From assembly GCF_003318235.1 (NCBI RefSeq), contig NZ_QOCG01000013.1, forward strand, positions 25,442-89,441: 64,000 nucleotides of DNA, in the 5' to 3' direction. This document shows, in pieces, positions 9,115 through 17,747 of the stretch; the stretch's first letter is position 1; each line of letters begins with the position of its first letter. A model generated the notes under the pieces. The model ran no database searches. It worked only from the letters and a program-made list of their open reading frames with translations, and was not told the origin of the DNA. The DNA is from Loktanella sp. D2R18. Its GTDB lineage: Bacteria > Pseudomonadota > Alphaproteobacteria > Rhodobacterales > Rhodobacteraceae. The position numbers and the translations under genes are program-made.

Positions 9115-9726
9115 TTAATCCGCAATCATCCGAAACGCTTCGCGTTCAATATCTATAAATGCGCGGCCAACTGCGCCCACGGACGCATAGAAAACCGAAT
9201 TCTTGGCCGCGGCGAGATCGTCAAAGAAATGCCCGGCCCATGATCCCACGTGTTTGTTAAAAAACGCCTTCTGCGCGTCCAAATCAGCGGCCCCGCCGGT
9301 AAAGCGGCCAACAATGAGCCCGCCCATCATTTCCATCAAGGACGCGATATTGTCTTCGGGTTCATAGACATTTGGCGCGCGCGCGATGCCACGCCCTGTC
9401 ATGTCTGCACGCAAAGCGGCCAATGGTTTTTCGTTCAAAAACCCGGTCAGATAGTAGCTGGCAAACGGCAGTAGTTCACCCCGTCCCAGCCCAATAAACA
9501 AGGCGTTGAACTCGCGGGTCACTGCCTTTGGTTTAGTCACCCGGGCAACCTGCGCCAATTGCGTAATCGCCTGCCCTAGATCTGTATCATCCCCTGCAAG
9601 CGCCGCAGATTGCACCAAAAGCATCTCATCAGGTGGCCCCGACAAGAGTAGCCCTAGAAAATTATAAAGATCCGCGCGGAGGCGATCTTCGGCATCAATC
9701 ACAATTTGCGTGTCAACTGCGGTCAT
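9115..9726 (-). CDS. TorD/DmsD-family molecular chaperone for formate dehydrogenase
   Basis: 203 residues, all-helical. RADLYNFLGLLLSGPPDEML at the N-terminus and EFNALFIGLGRGELLPFASY with YEPEDNIASLMEMMGGLI in the middle match TorD-family chaperones that bind Tat leaders and help insert the molybdenum or tungsten cofactor. The predicted client is Fdh3A, four genes' context away in the same operon. It overlaps the upstream DUF3306 gene by 4 nt (ATGA), so the two are translationally coupled. Confidence 0.88.
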   Translation of the reverse strand: MTAVDTQIVIDAEDRLRADLYNFLGLLLSGPPDEMLLVQSAALAGDDTDLGQAITQLAQVARVTKPKAVTREFNALFIGLGRGELLPFASYYLTGFLNEKPLAALRADMTGRGIARAPNVYEPEDNIASLMEMMGGLIVGRFTGGAADLDAQKAFFNKHVGSWAGHFFDDLAAAKNSVFYASVGAVGRAFIDIEREAFRMIAD

Positions 9727-10289
9727 ACGGCGGCCTCTTGTGCGATATCGAACCGCATCCGGCGGCGTGGCGGGGCGCTGGTTTCAACCGCGGCTTCTGC
9801 AACACTTTCAACTGGGTCTAGCGCCAGAGTTTCCGCCTCGACTAGCGCTATCGCGGCATCAGAAATCTCTTCTTCGGCGGCTTCATCCGACTCTAAGAGC
9901 GTCGTAGACCCTGTCAGTTTTTCGAGATGCGCCATCATGCCCTTGCCGACCTGATAGGCCGTCTGCAAACCATCAACAACCATCGCATTATCAGTGAAAT
10001 CCTGCCCGTAATCGACCAAACCATCAACATTGGCGAGAACGGGGTTGAGCCGCCACAGCTTACGCAGCGCACGGCGGCGCAAATGGTCAGGTACGTTCTT
10101 GAGCATGAAACCTTTGATGTCATCTCCTGCAACCAATTGATCCGGATCGGGAAGTTCGAGCGCAGCCAAGACCTCTGCATCAGACATCTCAGAAAAATCG
10201 GGCTCCGGCGCGGCGTGCTCTTCTATGGCAACGGCCTGTGCTTCGGCAGCGACCTGCGCTTTGCGACGGGTCCAGAAGTCTTCGGTCAT
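9723..10289 (-). CDS. DUF3306 domain protein
   Basis: 188 residues. The N-terminal MTEDFWTRRKAQVAAEAQAV and the central LRKLWRLNPVLANVDGLVDY are the recognisable DUF3306 features. The first ~60 residues are acidic and helical, and the C-terminal third is low-complexity (Ala/Glu). There is no signal peptide. The family is known from formate dehydrogenase loci next to DUF3305 and TorD, but its activity is undetermined. It overlaps neighbours at both ends by 4 nt, so DUF3305, DUF3306 and TorD are probably made in fixed ratio. Confidence 0.85.
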   Translation of the reverse strand: MTEDFWTRRKAQVAAEAQAVAIEEHAAPEPDFSEMSDAEVLAALELPDPDQLVAGDDIKGFMLKNVPDHLRRRALRKLWRLNPVLANVDGLVDYGQDFTDNAMVVDGLQTAYQVGKGMMAHLEKLTGSTTLLESDEAAEEEISDAAIALVEAETLALDPVESVAEAAVETSAPPRRRMRFDIAQEAAV

Positions 10290-10849
10290 GCGGGCTCTCC
10301 CTTGCGGGTCGGCGCGCGATAAACATCCGTAAGCTGCGTGATCCGCGCATCACCAATACCGTTATCAGCACCATCGATCTGCGCCCGATCCCGGCGGCGC
10401 TTGATAAATACTTCTTCTTCGAAATGTGCTTTTGCGAAATCACGTACCCATGCAATCACACCTGCCGGCATCATGATTTTTTCGACGATATCATCACCAT
10501 TGTCCGCGTAATCTTGCGCCTCATAGGGCGAAGCGGTTGCGAGTTTTATATAAAACGGATGATCAGTGTCATCGCTTTCCCGCATCACCACATAAATCGC
10601 AGGGGCTTTGTCAGCCAGGCCTGTCAGATAGGCCTCACAATCGGCACCGTGCAATTCGAGTGGGACAGTGGCCGCATGAAAATCAGTTGTATCATCTTGA
10701 CCGCGTAGCTGTATCCAGTCAGCAGGGCCCGCGCCCGGCATAACAGCCACGGCGCGCCATGCCCATTTCGCCCAACGCGTCGCGCCCGGACTGCGCCGCA
10801 CGACAACACCCAGTGGCATTGATTGAAACTGATGTGGGTTGCGGATCAA
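10286..10849 (-). CDS. DUF3305 domain protein
   Basis: 187 residues. The core MPLGVVVRRSPGATRWAKWA and WRAVAVMPGAGPADWI fits DUF3305, and the C-terminal part (VIAWVRDFAKAHFEEEVFIK) is typical. It is first gene of the minus-strand formate dehydrogenase operon. The 10849 start is TTG and has GGAGAAGG about 6-9 nt upstream. An ATG at 10819, right before PLGVVV, lacks a clear ribosome-binding site but begins exactly at the conserved domain, so the start is open. Family function is unknown; the constant partnership with DUF3306 suggests a joint role in assembling the enzyme. Confidence 0.85.
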   Translation of the reverse strand: MIRNPHQFQSMPLGVVVRRSPGATRWAKWAWRAVAVMPGAGPADWIQLRGQDDTTDFHAATVPLELHGADCEAYLTGLADKAPAIYVVMRESDDTDHPFYIKLATASPYEAQDYADNGDDIVEKIMMPAGVIAWVRDFAKAHFEEEVFIKRRRDRAQIDGADNGIGDARITQLTDVYRAPTRKGEPA

Positions 10850-11032
10850 AGCTGCCTTCTCCAGAATCTTACCCTAGACTGCACCAAAACCTATTACAAA
10901 AAAAGTACTATTATCACCGACTTATGCCGCAATGCAGCATAGCACAAGTCCATTTTGGGGGTTTCATTCAGGTCCCAGCCGCGCCTAAGTTACACCTATT
11001 CAGGCGACGCAATTCCGGGAATAGTAGCGGCA
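10850..11032. promoter_or_regulatory. Divergent promoter region of the two formate dehydrogenase operons
   Basis: 183 bp between the outward-facing DUF3305 and multi-FeS protein genes. It is AT-richer than its flanks, with an A-run near 10900-10915 and the tract agtactattatcac that could hold a -10 element for either strand. A weak inverted repeat (TATGC-N9-GCATA) lies at about 10923-10941. No regulator-binding motif is recognised with confidence. Confidence 0.5.
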
Positions 11033-12988
11033 ATGACCAAAGGTAAACATTTGATTTTATGCGATTGTTTGGGCAGTCAAAAAATTGATGCGGCGGCGAT
11101 TTCGAACGCGACGGGATTAGGCTGTTCGCGCGTCCATACCGCGCTGTGCACACACGAAATTAACAGCGCCGCAAAGGCATTGCGAACCGGAGATGCGCTT
11201 ATCGCTTGTGCGCAAGAACAGCCGCGTTTTGAAGAGCTTGCCTTTGATATTGGGGTACAAGAACCACAATGTTTTGACCTGCGCGACCGGGCTGGCTGGG
11301 GCATTGAAAACGGCGATGCAACGGCCAAAATGGCGGCGCTCGCCGCAGCCGCCGTTTTACCCCAACCCAAGCCTAAGCTGCGCGACATCACGTCACAGGG
11401 GCAGTGTCTCATCATCGGCGCGGGGGCTGCCGCCATGGCAGCAGCTGAACAGTTATCCGATGCGCTAAGCATAACGCTTTTGCTAACCGATGACAGCGGG
11501 TCAACGCCGCAAGATACATTTGATGTGATCAAGGGGCAGCTGCACAGCGCCCGCGGTAGCTTTGCCAATTTCACGATCCAAATCAATGCGTTCCAGACAC
11601 GCGATCCAGGTGGGCGTGGCATAGTTGCATTCACCGAACAACAAGATGGGGCCACGTCACAATGCGACATCATTCTAGACCTGACAGGCAATCCGCCACT
11701 GTTCCCTGCCCCGGAAAAGCGAGATGGGTATCTGCGGGCCGACCCCAAACATGCGCCCTCCGTGGCCAAGGCCATCTTTGATGCCGCGCAGATGGTTGGG
11801 ACGTTTGAAAAGCCGCTTTATGTGCAATTGGAGCCCAGCTTGTGCGCCCATTCACGCGCAGAAAAAGCCGCCTGTAGTAATTGTCTGGACGCCTGCCCCA
11901 CTGGCGCGATCACCTCTGCTGGCGATCATGTGGCGATTGATCCGCTGATCTGTGCGGGTTGCGGGGCCTGCGCCGCGCTTTGCCCATCGGGGGCGATTGC
12001 CTATGATGCCCCTGCCGCGGATGCCATTTTCCGACATATTGAAACGCTCGCGCGTACGTTTCGCAACGCTGGCGGTGAAAACCCACGCCTTTTGGTCCAT
12101 GACGACACTTACGGAACCGAGATGATCGCGCTCGCCGCGCGGTTTGGCCGGGGGTTGCCTGCGGATGTGATCCCGATGGATCTCTCGGCGCTCGCGGGTT
12201 TTGGCCATGCCGAAATGCTTGCCGCTTTTGGGGCCGGTTTTGCAGATCTACTGGTGCTGGTGGGGCCAAAATCCGACCAGGACACCATCGCGCAAGAAGC
12301 GGCCTTGGCAACAGCGCTTAGTGGACGTGCAGTGTCGCTATTGGATATGGCTGACCCGGATGCGCTATCTGATTATCTATATGCAGCGCAGGCGTCTGCT
12401 GCGATTGTCAGCCCTATTTTGCCTCTTGGCACCCGTCGGCAAGTCGCCCGCACCGCGACCAAAGCCTTACAAACTAACGCAATCATCCCGCTGCCCGATA
12501 CCGCCCCCTATGGCGCAGTTTTGGTCGATGCGGATGCCTGCACATTATGCCTATCATGCGTTTCTTTGTGCCCATCAGGGGCGCTGGCCGACAACCCAGA
12601 TATGCCACAGCTCAGGTTTCAAGAAGACGCCTGTCTTCAATGTGGGCTGTGCAGCAACATCTGCCCCGAAAACGCGATCACGCTTGAGCCGCGAATGAAC
12701 CTGACCGATAGTGCGCTAGCACAGGTCGTGCTGAACGAAGAGGAACCCTTTGCTTGTATCACCTGTGGCAGCCTGTTTGGGGTCAAATCCACGATCGAAA
12801 AGATCACGGAAAAGCTTGCGGGCAAGCACGCAATGTTCGCCAATCCCGACACCGCCAAAATGATCCAAATGTGTGACAGCTGCCGCATTCAGGCGCAGTA
12901 TCACGCGACCGATAACCCGTTTACTGCGGCCGACCGCCCTGCCGTGCGCACCACCGATGACTACCTGTCAAAGCGCCGCGACCATTAA
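11033..12988 (+). CDS. Multi-[4Fe-4S] ferredoxin-type protein of the formate dehydrogenase locus
   Basis: 651 residues from the ATG at 11033; the 26 upstream in-frame residues look like promoter DNA. It has an N-terminal CDCLGSQ motif, a Rossmann-like IIGAGAAAMAAAEQL near residue 126, and a double [4Fe-4S] ferredoxin module at ~280-320 (CSNCLDACPTGA, CAGCGACAALCPSGA). A second double module lies at ~501-545 (CTLCLSCVSLCPSGA, CLQCGLCSNICPENA), followed by C-terminal CxxC pairs (CITCG ~574, CDSC ~613). It is cytoplasmic (no signal). It is probably an electron carrier or FeS/cofactor maturation factor for the dehydrogenase; the exact role is unknown. First gene of the plus-strand operon. Confidence 0.85.
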   Translation: MTKGKHLILCDCLGSQKIDAAAISNATGLGCSRVHTALCTHEINSAAKALRTGDALIACAQEQPRFEELAFDIGVQEPQCFDLRDRAGWGIENGDATAKMAALAAAAVLPQPKPKLRDITSQGQCLIIGAGAAAMAAAEQLSDALSITLLLTDDSGSTPQDTFDVIKGQLHSARGSFANFTIQINAFQTRDPGGRGIVAFTEQQDGATSQCDIILDLTGNPPLFPAPEKRDGYLRADPKHAPSVAKAIFDAAQMVGTFEKPLYVQLEPSLCAHSRAEKAACSNCLDACPTGAITSAGDHVAIDPLICAGCGACAALCPSGAIAYDAPAADAIFRHIETLARTFRNAGGENPRLLVHDDTYGTEMIALAARFGRGLPADVIPMDLSALAGFGHAEMLAAFGAGFADLLVLVGPKSDQDTIAQEAALATALSGRAVSLLDMADPDALSDYLYAAQASAAIVSPILPLGTRRQVARTATKALQTNAIIPLPDTAPYGAVLVDADACTLCLSCVSLCPSGALADNPDMPQLRFQEDACLQCGLCSNICPENAITLEPRMNLTDSALAQVVLNEEEPFACITCGSLFGVKSTIEKITEKLAGKHAMFANPDTAKMIQMCDSCRIQAQYHATDNPFTAADRPAVRTTDDYLSKRRDH

Positions 12989-13003
12989 CAAGGACCACCA
13001 CCA

Positions 13004-13198
13004 ATGAGCGATGATTTCAACATGTCAATGCGTAAGTTTCTCAAACAGGTTGGGGTGACCTCCCAACAAGCGATTGAGACCGCGATGCGCGAAGCCGAGA
13101 CCGCCGGGAAAACGTTTGAAGCCAAGGTCGTATTACGCATTGATGATCTTGATCTTGAACATGTCGTCACTGGAACAATTACCGGGCAGGACACGTAA
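13004..13198 (+). CDS. DUF6494 family small protein
   Basis: 64 residues: MSDDFNMSMRKFLKQVGVTS, a helix, then a beta-like VVLRIDDLDLEHVVTGTI. It matches what I recall of DUF6494, a short family seen next to Mrp-type ATPases in Rhodobacteraceae. It is cytoplasmic. The GTG start of the Mrp gene follows the stop codon with no gap, so the two proteins are probably translationally coupled and may act together. No cysteines, so it is not itself an FeS protein. Confidence 0.7.
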   Translation: MSDDFNMSMRKFLKQVGVTSQQAIETAMREAETAGKTFEAKVVLRIDDLDLEHVVTGTITGQDT

Positions 13199-14266
13199 GT
13201 GAGCATCACACGCGACGCAGTGATTGCGACCCTCAAGACGATTACAGACCCGGTTTCAGGCGATGATATCATGGCTGCGGGCCTTGTGCGCGCGTTGTCC
13301 GTTGACGCGGGAAATGTGCGTTTTGTTTTCGAAGTGGCACCCACCTTGGCGTCCCAAATGGAGCCGGTACGCGCCGCTGCCCAAGCCGCGCTTGAAGCAA
13401 TGCCGGGCATTGGCGCGGTCTCTGCTGTGATGACCGCGCATAGCGCCCCCGCCACCCCGCCGGATTTGAAGCTAAGCAAACCAGCAGCGCCGAAAGGCCC
13501 ACAAAAAGTGCCCGGCATCGACCGGATCGTGGCCATTGCATCGGGCAAAGGCGGGGTCGGAAAATCGACGGTCTCGGCCAATCTGGCCTGTGCGCTTGCC
13601 GCCGAAGGGCGGCGCGTTGGACTGCTTGACGCTGATGTATACGGGCCATCGCAGCCACGCATGCTGGGTGTCTCTGGCCGGCCCGCCTCGCCTGATGGCA
13701 AGACCATTTTACCAATGCGCAACCACGGCGTCACGATGATGTCGATTGGGTTGATGCAAAATGACGATCAGGCCGTCGTCTGGCGTGGGCCAATGCTGAT
13801 GGGCGCCTTGCAACAGATGATGACACAGGTGCAATGGGGGGCGCTGGATGTGTTGATCGTTGACCTGCCACCAGGCACGGGCGATGTACAAATGACGCTT
13901 GCCCAAAAGTTTGATCTGTCAGGCGCGATTATCGTCTCGACGCCGCAAGACGTAGCCTTGCTTGATGCGCGCAAAGGTATTGATATGTTTCAACAACTCG
14001 GTACGCCAATCATTGGCATGATCGAGAACATGAGCACACATATCTGTTCTAGCTGCGGCCATGAGGAACATACGTTTGGACATGGCGGCGTGACCGCAGA
14101 GGCGGCAAAACTGAATGTGCCTTTGCTGGCAGAACTGCCCTTGCATCTTGATATCCGCTTGGCGGCGGATGGGGGGGCGCCCATTGTGACATCAAAACCC
14201 GATAGCCCCGCAGCCCAAGCGTTTCGCTCCGTCGCGCGCCAATTGATCGCTGACGGGGCGGCATGA
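13199..14266 (+). CDS. Mrp/NBP35-family iron-sulfur carrier ATPase (ApbC)
   Basis: 355 residues with a GTG start directly after the preceding TAA. The N-terminal ~90 residues are a MIP18-like domain (VIATLKTITDPVSGDDIMAA). The deviant Walker A is IASGKGGVGKSTVSANLA, Walker B-like is VLIVDLPPGTGDVQMT, and the FeS-binding CxxC is CSSCGH at ~residue 282. These proteins carry and hand over [4Fe-4S] clusters. Here the genomic context points to FeS delivery to formate dehydrogenase or to the multi-FeS protein two genes upstream. The stop overlaps the next start by 4 nt. Confidence 0.9.
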   Translation: MSITRDAVIATLKTITDPVSGDDIMAAGLVRALSVDAGNVRFVFEVAPTLASQMEPVRAAAQAALEAMPGIGAVSAVMTAHSAPATPPDLKLSKPAAPKGPQKVPGIDRIVAIASGKGGVGKSTVSANLACALAAEGRRVGLLDADVYGPSQPRMLGVSGRPASPDGKTILPMRNHGVTMMSIGLMQNDDQAVVWRGPMLMGALQQMMTQVQWGALDVLIVDLPPGTGDVQMTLAQKFDLSGAIIVSTPQDVALLDARKGIDMFQQLGTPIIGMIENMSTHICSSCGHEEHTFGHGGVTAEAAKLNVPLLAELPLHLDIRLAADGGAPIVTSKPDSPAAQAFRSVARQLIADGAA

Positions 14267-14931
14267 CCGGGCTGCTTTTGCCACCATTGTTTCACGGGGT
14301 TGCAACAGTTGAGCAGCCCAGCGCAGTCGCCGAACGTATGGCGCGCGCGGGCTGCGATGCAGGCACATTGGTTTATAACCTCTCTGGCGCAGAGCTTCGG
14401 GCGGCGATCATCTTTGCCCCCGAAGTGCCGCTAGCCCAAGCGATGGCGATTTTGCCCGTCTGCGGGATTGGGTTTCAGAATGCGCTTGGCGCGCTCGCTC
14501 CGCCAGAGGTCGCGGTCCATTTGAAATGGGACGGCAGATTGATGGTGAATGGCGCGGGCTGCGGCGCCCTGACAGCCGCGGCCAGTACCCATGCCCCTGA
14601 CGCCCTGCCCGATTGGTTGATTATCTCGCTAAATTTGCCGCTTTGGTCTGCGAATGCAGTTCCGGGTGACACGCCAGATGTGACCGCGCTTTATGACGAA
14701 GGTTGCAGTGATATCGCGGCAGCCGATCTGGTTGCAGCATGGGCGCGGCACACGTTGATCTGGGTGAACCACTGGTCCGACGACGGCCCGCGCGCGATCC
14801 ACAGCGCCTTTACCGGTTTGTGGCACAAAGATGAGGCTGATCTGGGGCTTGATCCTGACCTTGGCCTGCTACGTAAATCAGATGATGCAACCACTCTTAC
14901 CCCGCTCACAACCTTGCTGGAGCCCGCATGA
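14263..14931 (+). CDS. DUF4444-containing biotin/lipoate ligase-like protein
   Basis: 222 residues. The fold resembles the biotin/lipoate-protein ligase superfamily (VNHWSDDGPRAIHSAFTGLW at the C-terminus; LKWDGRLMVNGAGCGAL in the middle), with the C-terminal part fitting DUF4444. Ligase-type GRGR and catalytic Lys motifs are replaced by NGAGCG, so an ordinary biotin or lipoyl transfer activity is doubtful. It overlaps both neighbours by 4 nt. The family accompanies formate dehydrogenase in Rhodobacteraceae, and its substrate is unknown. Confidence 0.75.
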   Translation: MTGLLLPPLFHGVATVEQPSAVAERMARAGCDAGTLVYNLSGAELRAAIIFAPEVPLAQAMAILPVCGIGFQNALGALAPPEVAVHLKWDGRLMVNGAGCGALTAAASTHAPDALPDWLIISLNLPLWSANAVPGDTPDVTALYDEGCSDIAAADLVAAWARHTLIWVNHWSDDGPRAIHSAFTGLWHKDEADLGLDPDLGLLRKSDDATTLTPLTTLLEPA

Positions 14932-15431
14932 CCGACAGCTATTTTGCCCGCGCAATTCATTTTGACGAAAGCGATCAAATGATTTTTCACACGCCTGCAC
15001 GCACAGGCGAATGGTGTATTTCAGGCGGGTTTGAATTTTCGAATTGGTCGCAAGGTGATCTATCTGGCAAGGCTAGGCAGGCGTTTGCAAATGGCTGGCT
15101 AGGGCTAGAGACCTTCGGCCGGGCGACCGTTGTCGCAATCACTAAGATTGAAAAGGGTGAACTGGCGGCTTTGACCCACGCGCTTGCCGCGCATTTTGTC
15201 AGTCATTACGGCGCGCCCGATATTGCCGCGGCAACCGGCGTAGCCCAAGAAGAAATCGCGCAGATGTCAGCGCTTTGTGCGGATCAAGACGCCAATACAT
15301 TGTTGATGGTAAGCCGGGAATTGACCGATGCGGGCGTCAAAGAAAGCTACCGGTTGGTGCCCCCCCAATCCGCTGGGCTTGATCAATTTGCAATCCACGG
15401 ATCGCTCGACGACGATCCGCACCAGCATTGA
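14928..15431 (+). CDS. DUF6505 family protein
   Basis: 167 residues, no signal. It begins MTDSYFARAIHFDESDQMIF with an aromatic-rich N-terminal half (GEWCISGGFEFSNW) and a helical C-terminal half with conserved-looking ESYRLVPPQ. I recall it as DUF6505, a family found in the same Rhodobacteraceae cluster. It is the last gene of the plus-strand operon and is followed by a strong hairpin. Function unknown; co-occurrence with DUF4444 suggests both act on the dehydrogenase or its cofactor. Confidence 0.7.
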   Translation: MTDSYFARAIHFDESDQMIFHTPARTGEWCISGGFEFSNWSQGDLSGKARQAFANGWLGLETFGRATVVAITKIEKGELAALTHALAAHFVSHYGAPDIAAATGVAQEEIAQMSALCADQDANTLLMVSRELTDAGVKESYRLVPPQSAGLDQFAIHGSLDDDPHQH

Positions 15432-15439
15432 GGGCCAGT

Positions 15440-15467
15440 GCGATCACATTCGGCTCAATGTGATCGC
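15440..15467. terminator. Hairpin between convergent operons (DUF6505 and tupA)
   Basis: A perfect 11-bp inverted repeat, GCGATCACATT (15440-15450) and AATGTGATCGC (15457-15467), with a 6-nt loop, sits in the 43-bp gap between two convergent stop codons. No clear T-run follows on either strand, so it may act as a bidirectional RNA 3'-end stabiliser rather than a classic rho-independent terminator. Confidence 0.6.
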
Positions 15468-15474
15468 CCCATTC

Positions 15475-16272
15475 TTACGACCCTGTTTCGGCATTGAAGG
15501 TAAACAAGGTCTCGCCATTGATCGTATAGCCATTGATTAGCATCGCAGCATGCTCTCCGGTCAGCCAGTCTTCAAGCGCCAGCGCGACATCGTTTTTCAC
15601 ATGTGGATGCAGTGCCGGGTCAACTGGAATATAGGCGTATTGGTTGAACAGCACGGGGTCGCCTGCAAACAACAGGTCCAGATCAGCTTTGTTCCCAAAG
15701 TTCAGCCAGCTTGCGCGGTCGGCAATGATATAGGCATCCATGCCCGCGGCCGTGTTCAATGCAGCGCCCATGCCCGCCCCAACAGGTCGATACCAATCGC
15801 CGCCGCGCGCCACATCAGCGGCATCCCACAGCGAAAGCTCTTTTTTATGGGTGCCGCTGTCATCGCCACGGCTAACAAAAATTGCTTCGGTCTGTGCTAT
15901 GCGGGTCAGCGCATCAGCGGCGCTTGCAGCGTCAGACACAGCAGCCGGATCTGCATTCGGCCCGATAAATACGAAATCATTATACATGATCTCGCGACGG
16001 TGCGTGCCATAGCCATTCGCGATAAACGCCTCTTCGGACGCGCGCGAATGCACCAAAATCGCGTCCACATCGCCTGCTTCGCCCAAGCGCAGAGCTTGCC
16101 CCGTGCCCACCACCAACAACTGCACATCGATCCCGGTATCCTCGGCAATTGCAGGCAGTAAGATGTCAGAAAGCCCCGAGTTATGAAACGAGGTTGTCAC
16201 CGCCACCTTAAGGTTTTCGGCGCTTACAGTGGTTCCGGTCATTGCGAGAACACAAGCTATTATTCGGATCAT
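15475..16272 (-). CDS. tupA: Tungstate ABC transporter substrate-binding protein
   Basis: 265 residues with a signal peptide (MIRIIACVLAMTGTTVSA). VAVTTSFHNSGLSDILLPAI and GDVDAILVHSRASEEAFIAN, then YNDFVFIGPNADP, are the TupA signatures that separate it from the molybdate binder ModA. It binds tungstate in the periplasm. Transcribed as tupB-tupC-tupA, the last gene overlapping tupC by 4 nt. Its place beside the formate dehydrogenase operons suggests that the enzyme is loaded with tungsten. Confidence 0.88.
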   Translation of the reverse strand: MIRIIACVLAMTGTTVSAENLKVAVTTSFHNSGLSDILLPAIAEDTGIDVQLLVVGTGQALRLGEAGDVDAILVHSRASEEAFIANGYGTHRREIMYNDFVFIGPNADPAAVSDAASAADALTRIAQTEAIFVSRGDDSGTHKKELSLWDAADVARGGDWYRPVGAGMGAALNTAAGMDAYIIADRASWLNFGNKADLDLLFAGDPVLFNQYAYIPVDPALHPHVKNDVALALEDWLTGEHAAMLINGYTINGETLFTFNAETGS

Positions 16273-16985
16273 TCGACAATATCTCCTCTGAGTAGGGCCG
16301 CGGCTTGCGGCGTTTTTGGTTCTTCAAAAAATGCCCCTGCTGGGCTTTGCTCAACGATTTTACCGCGTAAAAGAAACACAACGTCCAAAGCAAGCCTTTT
16401 AGCTTGTCCGATGTTATGGGTTGCCATGACGATCCTTGTACCAGCGGCATTTGAAGCTTGCAAAACATCTTCAATCTCACGAGTGGCACGCCCGTCCAGA
16501 TTGGCGCAAGGTTCGTCCAAAAAAACAATATCAGGCTGTGTGATCAACGCACGCGCCAAGGCGAGTTTTTGTTTTTCGCCCCCCGAAAGCTGTGGCGCGG
16601 GGTTATCCAATGCATCTCCTAGCCCCACACGTTGCGCCCAGTCCCGCGCAAGCGCGGTGGCCCTACCCTTTTCGGTGCCTCGGAGCCGTAGCGGATAGGT
16701 CAGGTTCTCCAAAACGCTGCGGCGCAACACAATCGGCGACTGAAACACAAAGGCTTGACGGCGGCGCGCGTCTTTTAGCGGCGTTTGCCACTGCGCACGG
16801 CCCTGCGCCAAACGCTCCAGCCCATGCAAACTGCGTAACAGCGTCGTTTTTCCGGCCCCGTTTGGCCCCATCACAATCGTGAACCCGGTTTGGGAAATCG
16901 TCAGATTCACCGGACCAAGCAAGACCTTCGCGCGCCGTTTGACCACCGCATCCGACATCACAAGTGGCAAGATCGACGTCACCAT
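16269..16985 (-). CDS. tupC: Tungstate ABC transporter ATP-binding protein
   Basis: 238 residues from the ATG at 16985; the open frame extends upstream through tupB but is antisense-like there. Walker A is VMGPNGAGKTTLLRSL, signature LSGGEKQKLALARAL, Walker B IVFLDEPCANLD, and the switch histidine is VMATHNIG. It energises tungstate import with TupA and TupB. The start overlaps the end of tupB by 7 nt. Confidence 0.88.
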   Translation of the reverse strand: MVTSILPLVMSDAVVKRRAKVLLGPVNLTISQTGFTIVMGPNGAGKTTLLRSLHGLERLAQGRAQWQTPLKDARRRQAFVFQSPIVLRRSVLENLTYPLRLRGTEKGRATALARDWAQRVGLGDALDNPAPQLSGGEKQKLALARALITQPDIVFLDEPCANLDGRATREIEDVLQASNAAGTRIVMATHNIGQAKRLALDVVFLLRGKIVEQSPAGAFFEEPKTPQAAALLRGDIVE

Positions 16986-17683
16986 TTGCCGTCCCTTTCC
17001 GTGCGTCCAATCGCGTGGATCAAGATATTGACGGTCACGGCAAGTGCAATCAACACGAACCCAAGCCCAAGGGCCAACGAAAAGTCTCCTTTGCCGGTTT
17101 CCAAGGCAATCGCTGTGGTCAACACCCGCGTCGCGTGATCGATATTTCCTCCGACAATCATGATTGCACCCACCTCGCCAATGGCGCGACCAAATCCGGC
17201 CAACGCCGCTGTCATTAACGCGCGCCGTCCGTCCCAAATCAGGGTCGCTATCCGTTGGCGTTTGCTTGTGGACATCGAAATCAGCAGGTCATGATATTCC
17301 GCCCAAATATCGCGGATCGCCTGATGTGCAATCGACGCGATCAACGGCGTGATGATAATCACTTGGGCAATAATCATTGCCGTGGGCGTAAACAGCAGCC
17401 CCAGCACGCCAAACGGGCCAGAGCGCGACAGCAAAAGATAGACAATCAAGCCGACGACAACTGGCGGCAATCCCATCAGCGCGTTGAGAACCGCAATGAC
17501 AAAACGCCGATAACGAAACCGCCGAATTGCAAGCCATGCCCCAAACGGGAGCGCAAAGCACGACGCAACAAAAGTTGCCGTCACCGTCACACGCAGCGAC
17601 ATCAAAGTGATTTCGACCAAATCGGGGTCGAGAGTGACGACCAGCCAAAAGCCAGCGCTGATCCCCTCCCATATGTCGCCCAT
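16979..17683 (-). CDS. tupB: Tungstate ABC transporter permease
   Basis: 234 residues, about five membrane segments. The EAA-type loop is visible as AIRDIWAEYHDLLIS...AALAGFGRAIGEVGAIMIVGG, with the G-R-A-I-G-E-V motif typical of molybdate/tungstate permeases. First gene of the tupBCA operon; AAGGTGA precedes the ATG. Its order (permease first) differs from the tupABC order of other bacteria. Confidence 0.88.
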   Translation of the reverse strand: MGDIWEGISAGFWLVVTLDPDLVEITLMSLRVTVTATFVASCFALPFGAWLAIRRFRYRRFVIAVLNALMGLPPVVVGLIVYLLLSRSGPFGVLGLLFTPTAMIIAQVIIITPLIASIAHQAIRDIWAEYHDLLISMSTSKRQRIATLIWDGRRALMTAALAGFGRAIGEVGAIMIVGGNIDHATRVLTTAIALETGKGDFSLALGLGFVLIALAVTVNILIHAIGRTERDGKW

Positions 17684-17747
17684 GCTATGTCACCTTGTCC
17701 TGCGCTTGGTGCAAAGTTTCACGCTACGCCCACGCATTCAATGAAAA

